NCBI GenBank assembly: GCA_905250125.1
Contig: CAJNOL010000231.1
Span: forward strand, 124,001-188,000
Source of the DNA: Rotaria sordida
Taxonomy: Eukaryota; Rotifera; Eurotatoria; Philodinida; Philodinidae
Direction: 5' to 3'
DNA: 64,000 nt
Under the pieces are notes generated by a model. That model ran no database searches, was not told the DNA's origin, and saw only the letters and a list, made by a program, of their open reading frames with translations. This document shows, piece after piece, positions 1 through 12,220 of this stretch (within the stretch, counting starts at the first letter, position 1; the number at the start of each line of letters is the position of its first letter). The translations under genes and the position numbers were made by a program.

Positions 1-3000
1 GAAATATCAGTAATATTGAGGTATCATTTATTTGAAATAGAAATATGACAAGATGTTTAGTAAAATGATACATTCGTTTATAATATTATATCAAATAATA
101 TAATCTATAAAAATTGAATGAAATTGTTTTTTATTTTTATCCAATCTATACGATTAGTTGTGAAAAAAGAATTAACTAGTATTTTGTGTACACACACACA
201 TACATATAACATTAACGCAAGTTTTAAGTATTGTTTTTCTTTTCTCTAGGACGATTTGTAAAAACAGTTACGTTGTTAATGCGATTTCCCTAACCAAATT
301 AAATCTTTTTTACTAATAATAACAAAAAAGACATTATCTATGTTGAAATCAAAAATAGAATGCAATATCATTAGTATCTATAACAAATATAATATCTTTA
401 TTTCCCTTACATAAAACAGATATATTATTGTCCACTGGATTTCATACAATTACGACACAAACCATTCGCTTATCAAGATATCTAGGGTTTTTGTTTAAAA
501 GAAAGAAACTCATATGACATTCTATCGATGTTATATACAGTAATATAAGAACAAGAAATTTCTAGCAAAAAAAATTCTTGTTCATAGTTCTATTCTGCAA
601 GCAATGTATCCGACGAATCATTATCATTCATTACATGAAATAAAGATGAAAAATATGATTTAAAATGAATACAGTAAATCCTCTTTCTCTCTCAGTGAAT
701 AACTCTTGATTGTGAATGTGAACATCGATTGTTTTTTTGACCCTGTCTATATGTTTAAGAAATTAATTGACTCTATAATTTAATTCAATGAAAGCAAAAA
801 GAAAAAAAAGAATGGACAAACAAATATCGTTGTCTTTTTGAATAACTTCTCAACCTTTATCTATCAGATATAGTAACAAGCAATGTTCTTGAGTTAGAGA
901 GTTTAATCAAAGATAAGAAACATTGTTTAGTTCATTGTGAATAAAGAGATAAATTTCAAGTGCCTATCATTGATGTATCAAATATTTTTAAAAGAAAAAA
1001 TGAATATATATTACTGATTATGAAATTAAACAAAATATTAAACTCCAAGGTGAATCATAATTTTAGTTAAAAAATTAAAAGCTATGTAACAAAATAATAA
1101 AAAGTACTTAAACAGAAATAGATAAAACTGATATTTTAATTTATATTTATTTGACTTTCTTCTTTTTTTTTTTATAAACACTCTGTTGTACTAAACGATT
1201 TACGTTGATCCCCAATGTTGTTCACAATGTAGAGATTTTATTGTTTACAAATAAATTCATTATTGAACAATAAATATGACATTAGGATCTTTCATTGCTT
1301 GTGATAACTCAAAGATAAGTATCTCATTGTCTGGAATAGTAACACTAATAAATCGTCTATTCAAGCAAAACGATTGTCGAACAGATGAAAACAGTAAAAT
1401 GAATGTCATAATATGACTTTGTAAATACTTAAAAACAAAAATTTGATCAGTGTTAAAAGAAGATTTGAACAAATATACTAAATCGAAAGAAGCTTGGTTG
1501 AAAGCTATTCAAAAACACATTGTAAAGGAAAAAAAAGGCATAGTTTATATTAATATCAATTCTTTTCTTGATCTTAATCTAATGTTTACATAAACAGAAT
1601 GTTTGACCTTGCAACTAACTATTAGTTTTCATTTTTTATATAGATGTATATGCATGAATCATTGAAATCAGAATGTTATCAATGAATTTAATAACATGTG
1701 TGATTAAGAATAACTTTTCCTTTATTTAGTTATATGTCACTAAACACAAAAAAAAACCAAAAACTAAGAAATGTTATCAAAAAGGACTAATTGAAATATG
1801 TTCTTTCTCTTGCTTATTTCTTCAAATTGTGTTAAATTAATGTGTTGCAGTCAAGTCTATTACAGAATATCAATCATGATTTCGTAAAATTAGAAGCACT
1901 ATTAGAAAGCTTAGCCTTGTGTAAATGATCATTCTTTAAGAAAATATAATGTTTGTTTTGAGAATACGGAAGGATGTTTCAGAACCAAGAGCAGCTTATT
2001 TTTTCTTCGACATTAGTCAAATTAGATCGTTAGCTAAACATGTGATGAGCTCAAAAAAAAAATCGTATCAGGTAATCTTATGAGAAAACCATCTGTAGTG
2101 ACTGGTTACTTTTGAATTCATATTTTGGGTATACAGTGAAGACATCTACGCTGGAATAATTCTAAAAGAATTCAAGTTCTTAAATCTTCTCTACAGATTT
2201 AGAAGTATACTGAATTTCTACTATCGGGCGGGATAATAAGGCCACACCTCAAGAATCGACCTCAGACTAAGAACGTTCAAATAGTATGAAATTTTCAGGA
2301 TATGTTGGAGCTGTAGTAGGAAGGCTATGGTAAAATGTTCAGCCCTTTACCATAATGTTTGAGAGAGATATTGGCCAAACAAGGGTCAAAAACTAACTCA
2401 TTTCGCCTCCAAAAAATTCTTTGTGGTTTTCATTTTATACTTTTAATATTTTTTTTGTTGGAAAGAGCATGTCAGAATGTAGTGCCTATGAAGAGCCCTT
2501 CTTTTTTTAAACTCTTACTTTTTAAGAGAAAAAAAGGAATCGAGAGTTCAATGATTTAAAGAAGCTCTCTAAAAATGGTGCTCTAATTATATAAATATTT
2601 ATATATATATATAATAAAAGCAAAGTTTATTCAAAAAAATACGCTCTCATAGGTACTGCAGTTTTATACGCTCTTTCAAACAAAAGAAAAAGTTATTGGC
2701 TACAAAGAAGCTCCTTCGAAAATTCTTAGAGATGCGATTGAAAACTTATAAGACAAGAAAAAACGAAAAGGATTTTCGGTTTTTTTTTCGAATAGAAGTT
2801 GACAGAAATCTTCAAAAAATTTTTGTCTATCTATAAATAGATTTCATAATTCTAAGAATATCAATAACAACGATTCCTTTCTTTTTGAGTTATTCAAAAG
2901 ACTTCTTAGGTTGAATCATTTTCGAATTATTCTAATGTAGAAGTCTTATCTATATGTTCAAAATATGCACTCAAACTTGATGAATCACTTCAGATGATTT

Positions 3001-3363
3001 CCTTATTAGCTTAATCCAGTCCAAGTCGTAAACAAAATATGATTCTATATTATTATATCTATAAAATCGAGCAAAAATTCTGAAGGCGAAGGTTTTATTA
3101 GTACAAAACAAAAGAAAAATGAACGTATCTACAATCAATGATTAGTTTTCGAAATTAGTGACATAAATTTTCTCGTTTGGTTTTTTTTTTTCAATAAAAA
3201 TCGATTATAAATAGAAAATTGAAGACATGATTCGTTTTTTTTCATTCTCGAAATAAATAAACATTTCATTGTATATCATAGAAAAAGCACCACTTGAAAA
3301 AAAAAACAAGAAAAAATGATCTGGTATTTTTTTTTTTTTTTTTTTTTTTTGTATATGACTAGA
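1..3363. other. intergenic, no gene seen
   Basis: AT-rich DNA with poly-A/T runs, a TA microsatellite near 2597-2615 and a long T tract near 3330-3350. The open frames here (about 70 codons) show no domain, no coding-like composition and no splice-consistent extension. I see nothing else I can name. Confidence 0.6.
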
Positions 3364-6300
3364 TTATTCTTGGCGTTGAAGGTTATAATATGACGATTGA
3401 TTTGATGGATAAGCTACAGTAAATCTTCGAACAACAGGCGGAGTAAATTCTTTTTTTGTTGAATTTAATCGTGGAAAATCATTCTTTAATTGTTCAGTAA
3501 CACCTGTTATTACTTTTTCAACAAATTTATGTGAATCAATTAAATTATTTGCAAATTTTTGTCGATTATATGATGATGATGATGCTGATGATGAACGAGA
3601 ACTTTCATTTATTGGTGATGAATATTTTATTGATGATTGTTCGAAAGTATGATTTTGTTCAATTTTATTTGAAGATTTTCCAGAAGATGAATTGCTAAAA
3701 TCAATTGAAAGTAAATCATTTATGATTTTTGGTGGACTTTTTGGAATAGGTGGACTTTTTGGAATGGGTTGACTTTTTGGAATGGGTGGACTTTTTGGAA
3801 CGGGTGGTGGTGGTCGAGTTATTAATGGTTTTTCTTTCTTTGATACATTTAATTGAAGAACATTTGATACAACTAAAATTTCAAAAAACAAATGATTATT
3901 ATCTATATGAATATATAGTCATGATAATCATATTGATAATAATTCAAGGAAAAAGAAAAATGCTAAAGACGAATGATTTTTATCATGGTGTACCTTAGCA
4001 ATCCAATAATGAAAGATAGAAGATATTAAGTTTTTCATGTAATGTTGATAATTAAACTATGAATAATTTTATAGTAAATGATCAATTTTCTTAGTATTTA
4101 TGTTTCGTGAATAGTGTCATTTTCCTTGAAATCTGTGCTTATCCTTTTCTCTTAAAGGATGAATTACAAATATATATGTAGTAAAGCATGTTATCAACAG
4201 ACGTCTACTTTGTAATAATAACTCTTCAGAATCTCAATTTGATATACTAAAATGATGCTAAGAGTATTTTTGAAATATAACGAAAACAACATGCTAAGAA
4301 TTTTAGTTGAAATCTGGAATTCTTATTAATTGAATAAACTTAAATTAAACTATTCAAAGTTTGAATACAAACACTAACTGAAAAATTTATGTTTTCTATC
4401 TTTCGTTAGTGAATCGATGGATCATTTCGTTCTTAAGTAATTAGAAAAAGAAAAATCATCCTCATTATATATATATATATATTTTTTTGGACAGAAATAT
4501 AACTTACTTTGTACATTTTCATCTCTTTCATTCGCATCAACTGGTGTAATTATTGGATTACTTAAAATAGTTCTAAAATAAAATTATCGAAATATTAATG
4601 GGAAAAAAAAATGTCAATAATAAAATACTCGTCAATTTTATCAATTTTTCCCCATGAAGGTCCTTGTCCTGTTCCATCACTATGACCGGCATGAATAAAA
4701 CTTCCTTTGACTGGCCAACTTATTTTTTCATTTGTATTTGTTGTTGTTGATGAAAGACAAATTCTTGGAAAAAAACCAACTTTTTGTGTTCGATGATTTT
4801 GTCCTTTCCATAATGGTTTATCAACATATGAATCAAAAACACTAACAGTATCACCGCGTAATAATGTTAATTGATTTATTTGTTTACTATCACGTGTAAC
4901 TCGATATTGTATTGGACGACATTGATTTAAACAAGAATTTATTTTACTAAATTTTGGTCTATCATTTGGATTTAATGACCAACATAATAATAATAGAGAA
5001 TAGATTGATGGTGGACAAATTTCAGGACATTGAAGATGTTCACCACGTTCTTCTACTGCTTTTAAAATCTTTAATAAAATAATTATATTTAAAAATTAAG
5101 AACAAAAAAAAACAAAACAGAAAAGAATAGTATTTATCTATTATACCTGTTGTACAGAAAGACCAGGCCAAGGATTTTCAATACCCAAAGTAAATATTTC
5201 CCAAACAGTAACAGCAAACATCCAAACATCAGTTGATGATGAAAATTCTTGTCGACGAAGACTTTCTGGTGCACACCTATATATTAATCATTGAAATAAA
5301 ATAAACAGATAAAATATATCAATTATATATCTATAGGGCATTTAATTGATAATCATTCCGCTAAATTTGTTCTGTTTCCCTTCGAGTATTAATGCTCTTT
5401 CTTTGTATGTTTGTCTCGCCAAAACTAATGAGTATCGCTTCATTTGTTTGGATTTACTATATAGATGAGCAGTTGTATTCAACATTTGACTTCTAACCTA
5501 TTGGGTACTCTTTTCATCAATCATCATCTCTACAGAGGCTTCTATTACTAAATGTAGACAAAATAAACAAGACATTTTTCTCATATTATTGTTAAGTTGT
5601 TCTATGTTCTTAATGACATCATTCGATCACGTCGGCACAATAAGTTAAAAAATAGTTCATGTTTTGTCGGAATCACGTATGTATGAATCTTTCATCTTTT
5701 ATTTTTTTGAAACATATGTTTTAAATTGAACATAATACATGTATAACTTGACAGTAATTATGATAAAAAAAAAAAAAAGAACGAGTTATTCCTTCCAGAA
5801 TAAATAAAGACTCTATGTGTCAATGTAAACATTAGCATGGAGTTTAGATGCATTTATATTTGCTCTATAAGACAGGAAATGACATTTATCTATGATTGCA
5901 GGAGAGAAAAAGAACATGTTATGAAGTCTATCTTATATAATAAGTGAGAAACGATCGTCACTTTTTTCCTTTCTACTCAATAGACAGAGAGAGAGAGACA
6001 AGACAGGTACATGTCTTGTTTAATCAATGATAATCTTATCCCGCCTACATTTATTTATCACATGACGTACATTTATTTTTCATTGATTTTTTTTTTCTTT
6101 GTTTATTATGTATAAAAAAATTTTCTATTGAGATAATCATTTGCACCGGTAATTTTACAATTTCATTCATTGTGAAGGTGAAATAGGTTGTAAAAATAAC
6201 AAAAAAATAAGTATTGATCAATTAGAATTTTCTTTCTCTTATAACAATATTTAAGTAAGTAATTGAAAACTACTTCAAATTTCTTCTTCTTTTTTTTTTC

Positions 6301-9300
6301 TTTTTTAATAAATACAATTTTACTTTCGATAAAAAAAAAAAATATAAAGTTACGATGAAAGAAATACGACGTCAGAGATTAAGGTAAATTATTTCATTAA
6401 AAAAAGAAAAAGGGATGTTTTTTTTCTAATGACAACAAACTTGAATAAAAAATCGAGTTATTGATTAAGGAAGATTATCTAATATTGATTTTGTTTTTTT
6501 TCTTGAAAAGAAATGAATTTAAACATGGCATTCTTAAGTATTCACTATCATCGAAATAAAAAGGATTTTTTTTATTAAGAAAGAGAAAAATGAAGTAAAC
6601 CAATGTGTGTCTAATTAAACATGAGCATGAACATATTGAACAATTTTCATTCTTCTCACATTTGACATGCCCTCTTCTCTCTTATGAAACAAATGAGAAA
6701 TATGAGAAGGAATGAACGAAAAAAAAAAAAAAAGAATGCATTGCAAGAGAACACACTATTTGTACTGTTCTATATTGACTCCATTCGTTTATCGTATTCT
6801 TTTTTTTTTTTTTTTTTTTTTTATCCAACTTGCAATAGTAGTTGCTTGACAACCAAACAAGAGAATATCGTTCTTTTGAAGGTTATCTTCTTCTTCTTTT
6901 TTTTCTTTGAGCATTTATTCAACTTACATACATGAATATTAATCTATGATAAAATTATTCATTTTAGAAAAATGGATTTAGAAGTTGAAATTCCTATATG
7001 GTATAATGGAAAAATGAAATGGATATCAAATTTAACAACACGTTCAACTTGTTTTGATGTAATTCAAGCAATATTATCATCAGATGAAAATCATATTTGT
7101 CAATCAAATGAAGATTATATACTTTATGAATCATGGTGTGGTGTTGAAAGACCATTAAAACCTCGTTGTCGTCTTTTAAAATTATGGAATTCATGGGCTG
7201 GAGAATCTCAAAATGTAACATTAACACTTCGAACTCATAAACAAAATCCAACATCAACACATTTTCTTATTCGAAAACAAGATAAAAAATTAGAAAAATT
7301 AAAACGTCAACTTAAACGAACAGATAAACAAATAGAAAAATTTACCAATGTTCAAAATGATAATAATCAATCAATGTTATCATATTTAAATCTTTATCGT
7401 TCAATAATTAATACTCAAACACAACTTGAATATCAACAAAAATTAATATCATGTTTAATATCTGATATTGAAAATGAAATTCGAATTGATTTTAATCAAG
7501 ATAATGTTAAAAAAATTTTATCTGATGTTAATCAAACATTAATTATAAGTCGTAAATTAACTGAACAATCAGATGAACTTGATCAACAAATAAATAAAAC
7601 AAATGAAGAAATTGATCGAAAACAATATTTATTAGATGAATTAGAATTAGATTATGCACTTGATCAAAATATTGATATTGATAGTCTTGAAGATGATGAT
7701 CAAGATCAATCAACATTTTTATTTAAACAAGAACGTGTTAGTACTAAAGATATTTCACCATCACCACCACCTATTTTTCCTCACAAAACACAAACAGGTA
7801 TTAAAATAATATATCATCATATCAATAAAAAGATCTTGATTATATTTCACTGAGTTAGAACCCGTCAGGTAGGAAGCTGCGGATCCTTTCAAACTCGGCC
7901 GGGTCTTAGTCCAACCTTTTATTTTTTGTTGAACCTGCTACTTCCAAGATGAGAAATACAGTAACACGATCTTCCTGAGAGTATCGAAAACCTTGACCCT
8001 TCACTTGTTCATGTACACGAAGGGTATCAGATACTCATGGAAAAAACCTTAGATTTGAATCCGACCGGGTCCACAAAAACATGGACCCGCATCTCCCTAC
8101 CATCAGGTCCAAAATTTTCGAACCGTACTTTGATACTTTCAATGAAACGTTTTTTGATCGAAATTGAATAGTCGCCCAGAAGATACGACATATCCAGTTT
8201 TTTTTTTGTATTAGACGAAACCGACAGGCTCTATTCAGAGTATATATTTCATAGTAAAAAAAACATAAAATAGGGAATTAATGATAGACATTTTAATTCT
8301 ATTCCATTATACTTTTTTTTCCTGCACAGAGTGTACCTAGTAGATGATTATCTAGAATTTATTATTCTAATTAAACAATTTATTTCTTTGTTAAAAATGT
8401 CAATATATATTTTTACTTTAGTAACATCTCGTCCAACAGCAATAGTTGAACCAAGTCTATCAAGAACTAAATCAAAATCTTTTTCCGATCAACCTTCAAA
8501 AAATCGAGTACAAATTATACCTTTTCCTATTCGTCATTATAGTCCATGGTCAGTATCAACAAATGATGAATCTGATACTGGTATTAGTTCATTTAATTCC
8601 AATGATGATCAATTAGTTACACTTGTTTAAAGTACAAAAAAAAAACAAAACATCATCTTACCATGCAATTGGAATTGATTGGCTTTTAATTGTTCCTGTT
8701 TTGTATAAATTACAATCTGAATCCATCATTCTTGCTAAACCAAAATCTCCAATTTTAATCTAAAACAATTATGTTTTTTGTTTTTTTTTATTTAAAATAG
8801 AATAATATATATGAAATGCAAAGATAAAAGACCTGTTCATAAGAAGCAAGTAAAATATTTCTTGCAGCAAGATCACGATGTACAAATCTTCTTTGTTCTA
8901 AATAATCCATTCCTTCACTTATTTGTCGTGTATATTCAACAAGCATATATACAAGAAAATGTGTGGGTTCACTACGTAATCGAGATAATAATGAACCAAG
9001 TGGAGCTAATTCTGTTACCTTTACAAAAACAAAACAAAGAACATTTTTATTAATCTCTTTTTTTTTTTTTGTTTTTTTTTTTTTGAAATTAAAAATTGAA
9101 TTTCTTACCATCATTAATGGTTCAGAAAGAACAATTCCATGAAGACGAATTAAATATTGATGTGATACAGTATGCATTGCATTTGCTTCACGAACAAAAT
9201 CACTAACAGCATTACAACCATGAAGAATTTTAACAGCAACAGGAAGATCATTCCATAGACCTTCACGAACTATACCATAATGACCAGAACCTAATGTTGT

Positions 9301-9728
9301 TGTTAATTGAAGAGACGAAGGAGATATCAGACATGAAGTTGTTGTCGATGGTGAAGATGCTAATGGCTATTAGAAAAAAAAAAAAAAAAAGATAATTAAA
9401 ATATTAAAGAATTCTTTTTTGTTTAACGAACTGTATTTGAATTTCTTTTTGTATTGGATCGTTGTTTTCGTTTAATAGCAGCAAATAATCGTCTTATTGC
9501 TGGTTTACTTAAACCAATTCGTTCAAGATCATTTGTTTGAACATATTCAAAATGAGAAAGTCTTAAAGAATATTTTTTTTTTTTATAGAAATTATCTTAA
9601 AACGTTTTTTTATTATTATCTTACTTTGTTACTTGAAGATCATCTCGAATTCGTGATAAATAAGGTGAAAGATCTGTTTCAGATAAAATTTCAATAACAC
9701 GATGAAGACCATCATCGGTCTCCACCAT
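3364..9728 (-). CDS. TNK2: ACK-type (TNK2-like) non-receptor tyrosine kinase, 9 exons
   Basis: A cytoplasmic tyrosine kinase of the ACK family, known to bind active Cdc42. I read exons 9728-9625, 9561-9428, 9359-9109, 9018-8833, 8759-8662, 5276-5147, 5068-4629, 4572-4508 and 3872-3364. All phases join, giving 1917 nt or 638 residues. Domain order: a SAM-like N-terminus (RDDLQVTK joining LSHFEYV), a kinase domain with glycine loop GSGHYGIV, lysine in VAVK, catalytic HRDLAARN, DFG and CAPES, then the ACK SH3 (WKGQNHRTQKVGFFPR) and a CRIB-like motif (GSFIHAGHSDG followed by KIDKIDE). The tail is proline-rich, with repeated PKSPPIP units near 3740-3810. The start at 9728 (MVETDDGL) matches where family proteins begin; an in-frame ATG at 9848 is possible. 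Compared with human TNK2 the C-terminus is short. Intron 5 (5277-8661) contains another gene. Confidence 0.9.
6972..8630 (+). CDS. RASSF9/RASSF10: N-terminal RASSF protein (RASSF9/10-like), nested in the kinase intron
   Basis: Two exons, 6972-7797 and 8422-8630, joined in phase across a 624-bp GT-AG intron. Total 1035 nt, 344 residues. The first ~95 residues are a Ras-association ubiquitin-like domain typical of RASSF7-10: WYNGKMKWISNLT, then TRSTCFDVIQAIL, YILYESWCGVERPL and LLKLWNSWAGE. A long Glu/Lys/Gln-rich coiled coil follows (about residues 95-225). The end carries DESDTGISSFNS, matching the conserved DSDTGISS tail of vertebrate RASSF9/10. These proteins are scaffold or adaptor proteins in trafficking and growth signalling. 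The gene lies entirely inside the intron of the opposite-strand ACK-like kinase and its own intron carries an hAT-like MITE. The start has no upstream in-frame alternative I prefer; a 5' UTR intron ending near 6967 (ttttag) is possible. Confidence 0.88.
7870..8099. mobile_element. hAT-like MITE, copy 1 (in the RASSF intron)
   Basis: A 230-bp GC-richer island with terminal inverted repeats: left TAGGAAGCTGCGGATCC, right end reverse-complement TAGGGAGATGCGGGTCC. It is flanked by 8-bp near-identical duplications, ccgtcagg (7862-7869) and ccatcagg (8100-8107). A related copy lies at 32832-33153, sharing for example TTGTTCATGTACACGAAGGG. No coding capacity. The 8-bp duplication points to hAT-type transposition. 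Confidence 0.85.
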
Positions 9729-10892
9729 TGTTGTTATTTTTGATTTATTGACAAAATGATCGACTCGAGTTAACGACGACGAACGACAGGTGAAAACATT
9801 AAAACATGACTCATATTTATCTTGACGTATGTTTCTTCTTTGGATCATTTACATAGACAAATCAATAAATTAAAATTCTTTCAATTTTTCTATTACTTAT
9901 TTTTATTGATTAAAATAAACTGAATAATTGATAAGGTCTTTTAGTTTATTCTCTCATTTTCATTTGTAAGATGGCGCTATTAGACAATTTACTACAGATT
10001 TTTTTCTCATACAAAAGATATTTGAATAAAACTATCGAGCAAATTGCTTTGTGAGAAAAGAAAGATATTCATTTTTAAAGTATCTTGTGTATATGTAATG
10101 GCAAAGTCTTCGAAATAGTCCAATGTTAGGATCACAATACCAATATCTCAGACTAGATTACGTGGATGTGTTGGTATCGGTACAGAATGAGCGTGTGACT
10201 GTGTTGGTTGTTGTAACTGTCGATGTGTCTGATAGTAAAATGAAGATTCCGATCCTTAAATCACTCACAGCTTTCTATAGTTCTTCGAATTTTTTACGTT
10301 CTGAGGATTCTTTTTCCGCTGTTGTTGATAACTATTTATTTTTGACTAATATGTGAATTCTTAAAATTTTGAAGAGTTCAGAACTTCCGAAATTTGGTCA
10401 TGTCTTACAATAAACTTTTATTATCACCTCTAGTAACAACATGGATGAATTTAGCAGCAGTTGCTAAGAAAAAAAACAATTTTATTTTGAGTTATATCAA
10501 CATGCAAATATACAATCTCTTCATTCATAGAATATATGTACTATATCACTTTGACATGCAGACTATACAGAAACATATAATTGATCTACTACATCGTTCT
10601 TTTTTTAAGGTTATTTCAGTACAAACTATAAATTCACAAAGCATCGACATATACTAAGAGTTATCATATTAAGAAAGAGAGATGCTAAATACAATAAGAT
10701 CAATCCTTTTAGGATTTATTTTCTTTCAATAAATTAATAATAGCTTGTATAACAGTTAGGAAAAAAAAAGCCAGTGGTACTAGGAAAACTATGTGATTAC
10801 AAAAGTTTTTAAAAATGAGAATCGATCTATATAATTAATAAAAAGAAAATGAAACATATCATCTCAACAAGAATATATTTCGTCATTTTTCT
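9729..10892. other. upstream region of the ACK-like gene and intergenic DNA
   Basis: The first few hundred bases upstream of 9728 should hold the kinase promoter. The motif AGATGGCGCTA occurs at about 9969. Open frames at 10123-10356 and 10394-10657 (+) have no recognisable domain and I do not call them genes. Confidence 0.45.
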
Positions 10893-11153
10893 TCAAGATT
10901 GTGAACGACAAGAACAAAAACGAAAACAATCATTTGAAACCGAACAATGTCCTCCATTTTTATAACCTGATTCAATGCATAAATCATGGCATTTTTTATT
11001 TTGTAATTTCGATGGACGTAGCAATTGTTGCCCAAAACGTCGTCTAATTGATATACAATGTTTGCCTTTGGTTTCATTATGAAGACATGTATCCTTGTTT
11101 CCATTTATAGTCAATATAAAAAAACATAAAATAAAGAGAAGAATTAGCTGCAT
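10893..11153 (-). CDS. secreted defensin-like cysteine-rich peptide
   Basis: A single-exon ORF of 86 residues. The first ~18 residues (MQLILLFILCFFILTING) form a clear signal peptide. The mature part has eight cysteines. The last six are arranged C-x3-C, then G-x-C, then C and C-x-C, ending CSC; this is the cysteine-stabilised alpha-beta pattern of invertebrate defensins. Such peptides act outside the cell, usually against microbes. I chose the ATG at 11153 because the signal peptide begins there; the frame is open further upstream into an assembly gap but that part looks non-coding. The extra cysteine pair before the CS-alpha-beta core is unusual. It could instead be another small disulfide-rich secreted protein. 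Confidence 0.6.
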   Translation of the reverse strand: MQLILLFILCFFILTINGNKDTCLHNETKGKHCISIRRRFGQQLLRPSKLQNKKCHDLCIESGYKNGGHCSVSNDCFRFCSCRSQS

Positions 11154-11227
11154 TGTATCAATACAAATGAATTTACAATCAGAAAAGAAAAGAGAGTAGA
11201 AGAAATTCGATCCGATAAAAAAGAGCA

Positions 11228-11327
11228 NNNNNNNNNNNNNNNNNNNNNNNNNNNNNNNNNNNNNNNNNNNNNNNNNNNNNNNNNNNNNNNNNNNNNNNNN
11301 NNNNNNNNNNNNNNNNNNNNNNNNNNN
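11228..11327. other. assembly gap (100 N)
   Basis: Exactly 100 N, the usual placeholder for a scaffold gap of unknown length. Anything spanning it, including sequence just upstream of the defensin-like gene, is unreliable. Confidence 0.97.
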
Positions 11328-11617
11328 GATACTAAGTGTTTTATGAAATTTAAAATGCCGTGGCCAGAACTTTTGGTATGCCCTAAGTATATAGTTTGAA
11401 AGTATTGGAACAATTATTTTATAATGCACTATTACAAATGAGATCGTCGATGTTTTTAAAAATTTACAACTTCTTCGATATTTACTATAGGATTTAGGAT
11501 TTTAGTGAATCATCGAATATATTATTCAACATAATCATTATTTTTTTTGAAATATCTATTTAATATCCCAGGTCCAATAAAACAGCAATTAACAATGTAA
11601 AATGTTGATAAACGGCG

Positions 11618-11718
11618 CCGTAATCCGTCATACCAAATTACGGAAGCAAAACCGGGAAAAAACGACGGCCGTATTCTAGCGATAGAAACGGCTCGTAATA
11701 TGGTATGACGGATTACGG
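11618..11718. repeat. 18-bp perfect inverted repeat in a GC-richer patch
   Basis: ccgtaatccgtcatacca at 11618-11635 and its exact reverse complement at 11701-11718, with a 65-bp spacer. The patch continues to about 11815 with more partial complementarity (agccgtttc, gacgccgttttcgacggcc). It is probably a small foldback or MITE remnant. There is no coding content. Confidence 0.65.
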
Positions 11719-12220
11719 TGAAACAAGGCCAAAATTAATGCAGTAATTCGTCCTTTTATAGCCGTTTCAGGCTGAATAAGACGCCGTTTTCGACGGCCGG
11801 AGTGATCTACCTGGGATCGGTTAACCCAATTCAAAAAGATGTGTTCATTTCCATATGAGATTTCGTCAGCTGGACAACTATAAGTTAAAAAAATCAAAAA
11901 TTAAATATTTATTTAAAGTTTGGTTAAGATTAATTGGTTACCAATTTTGTCATAAAAATGATCTTATTTGAGATATGATTATCCGTTTCAATATGATTAA
12001 AAGGTTATCTTGGTGAAAATTTGATACTTTGTAAAAATTAAAAGCTAATGCAATATTAATTTCATAGTATTTGTACAATTCAATTATAGGCTTTGAATTT
12101 TACATATTTTCAAATTAATGGTAAACAATACATATTTGTGTAATTTCCATCTTAAAAATTAAAGAATTTCATATATATTGAAATATGGCATACACTAATG
12201 ATCCATATTATTCATCCATA

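Noticed and set aside
3750-3998. Repetitive ORF (DFLEWVDFLE) on the plus strand
   Set aside because: It is antisense to the proline-rich PKSPPIP repeats of the ACK-like kinase tail.
6684-6935. 83-codon ORF upstream of the RASSF gene
   Set aside because: Made of poly-A and poly-T translations; no coding character.
10123-10657. Two ORFs of 77 and 87 codons
   Set aside because: No domain, no splice partners, composition like the surrounding intergenic DNA.
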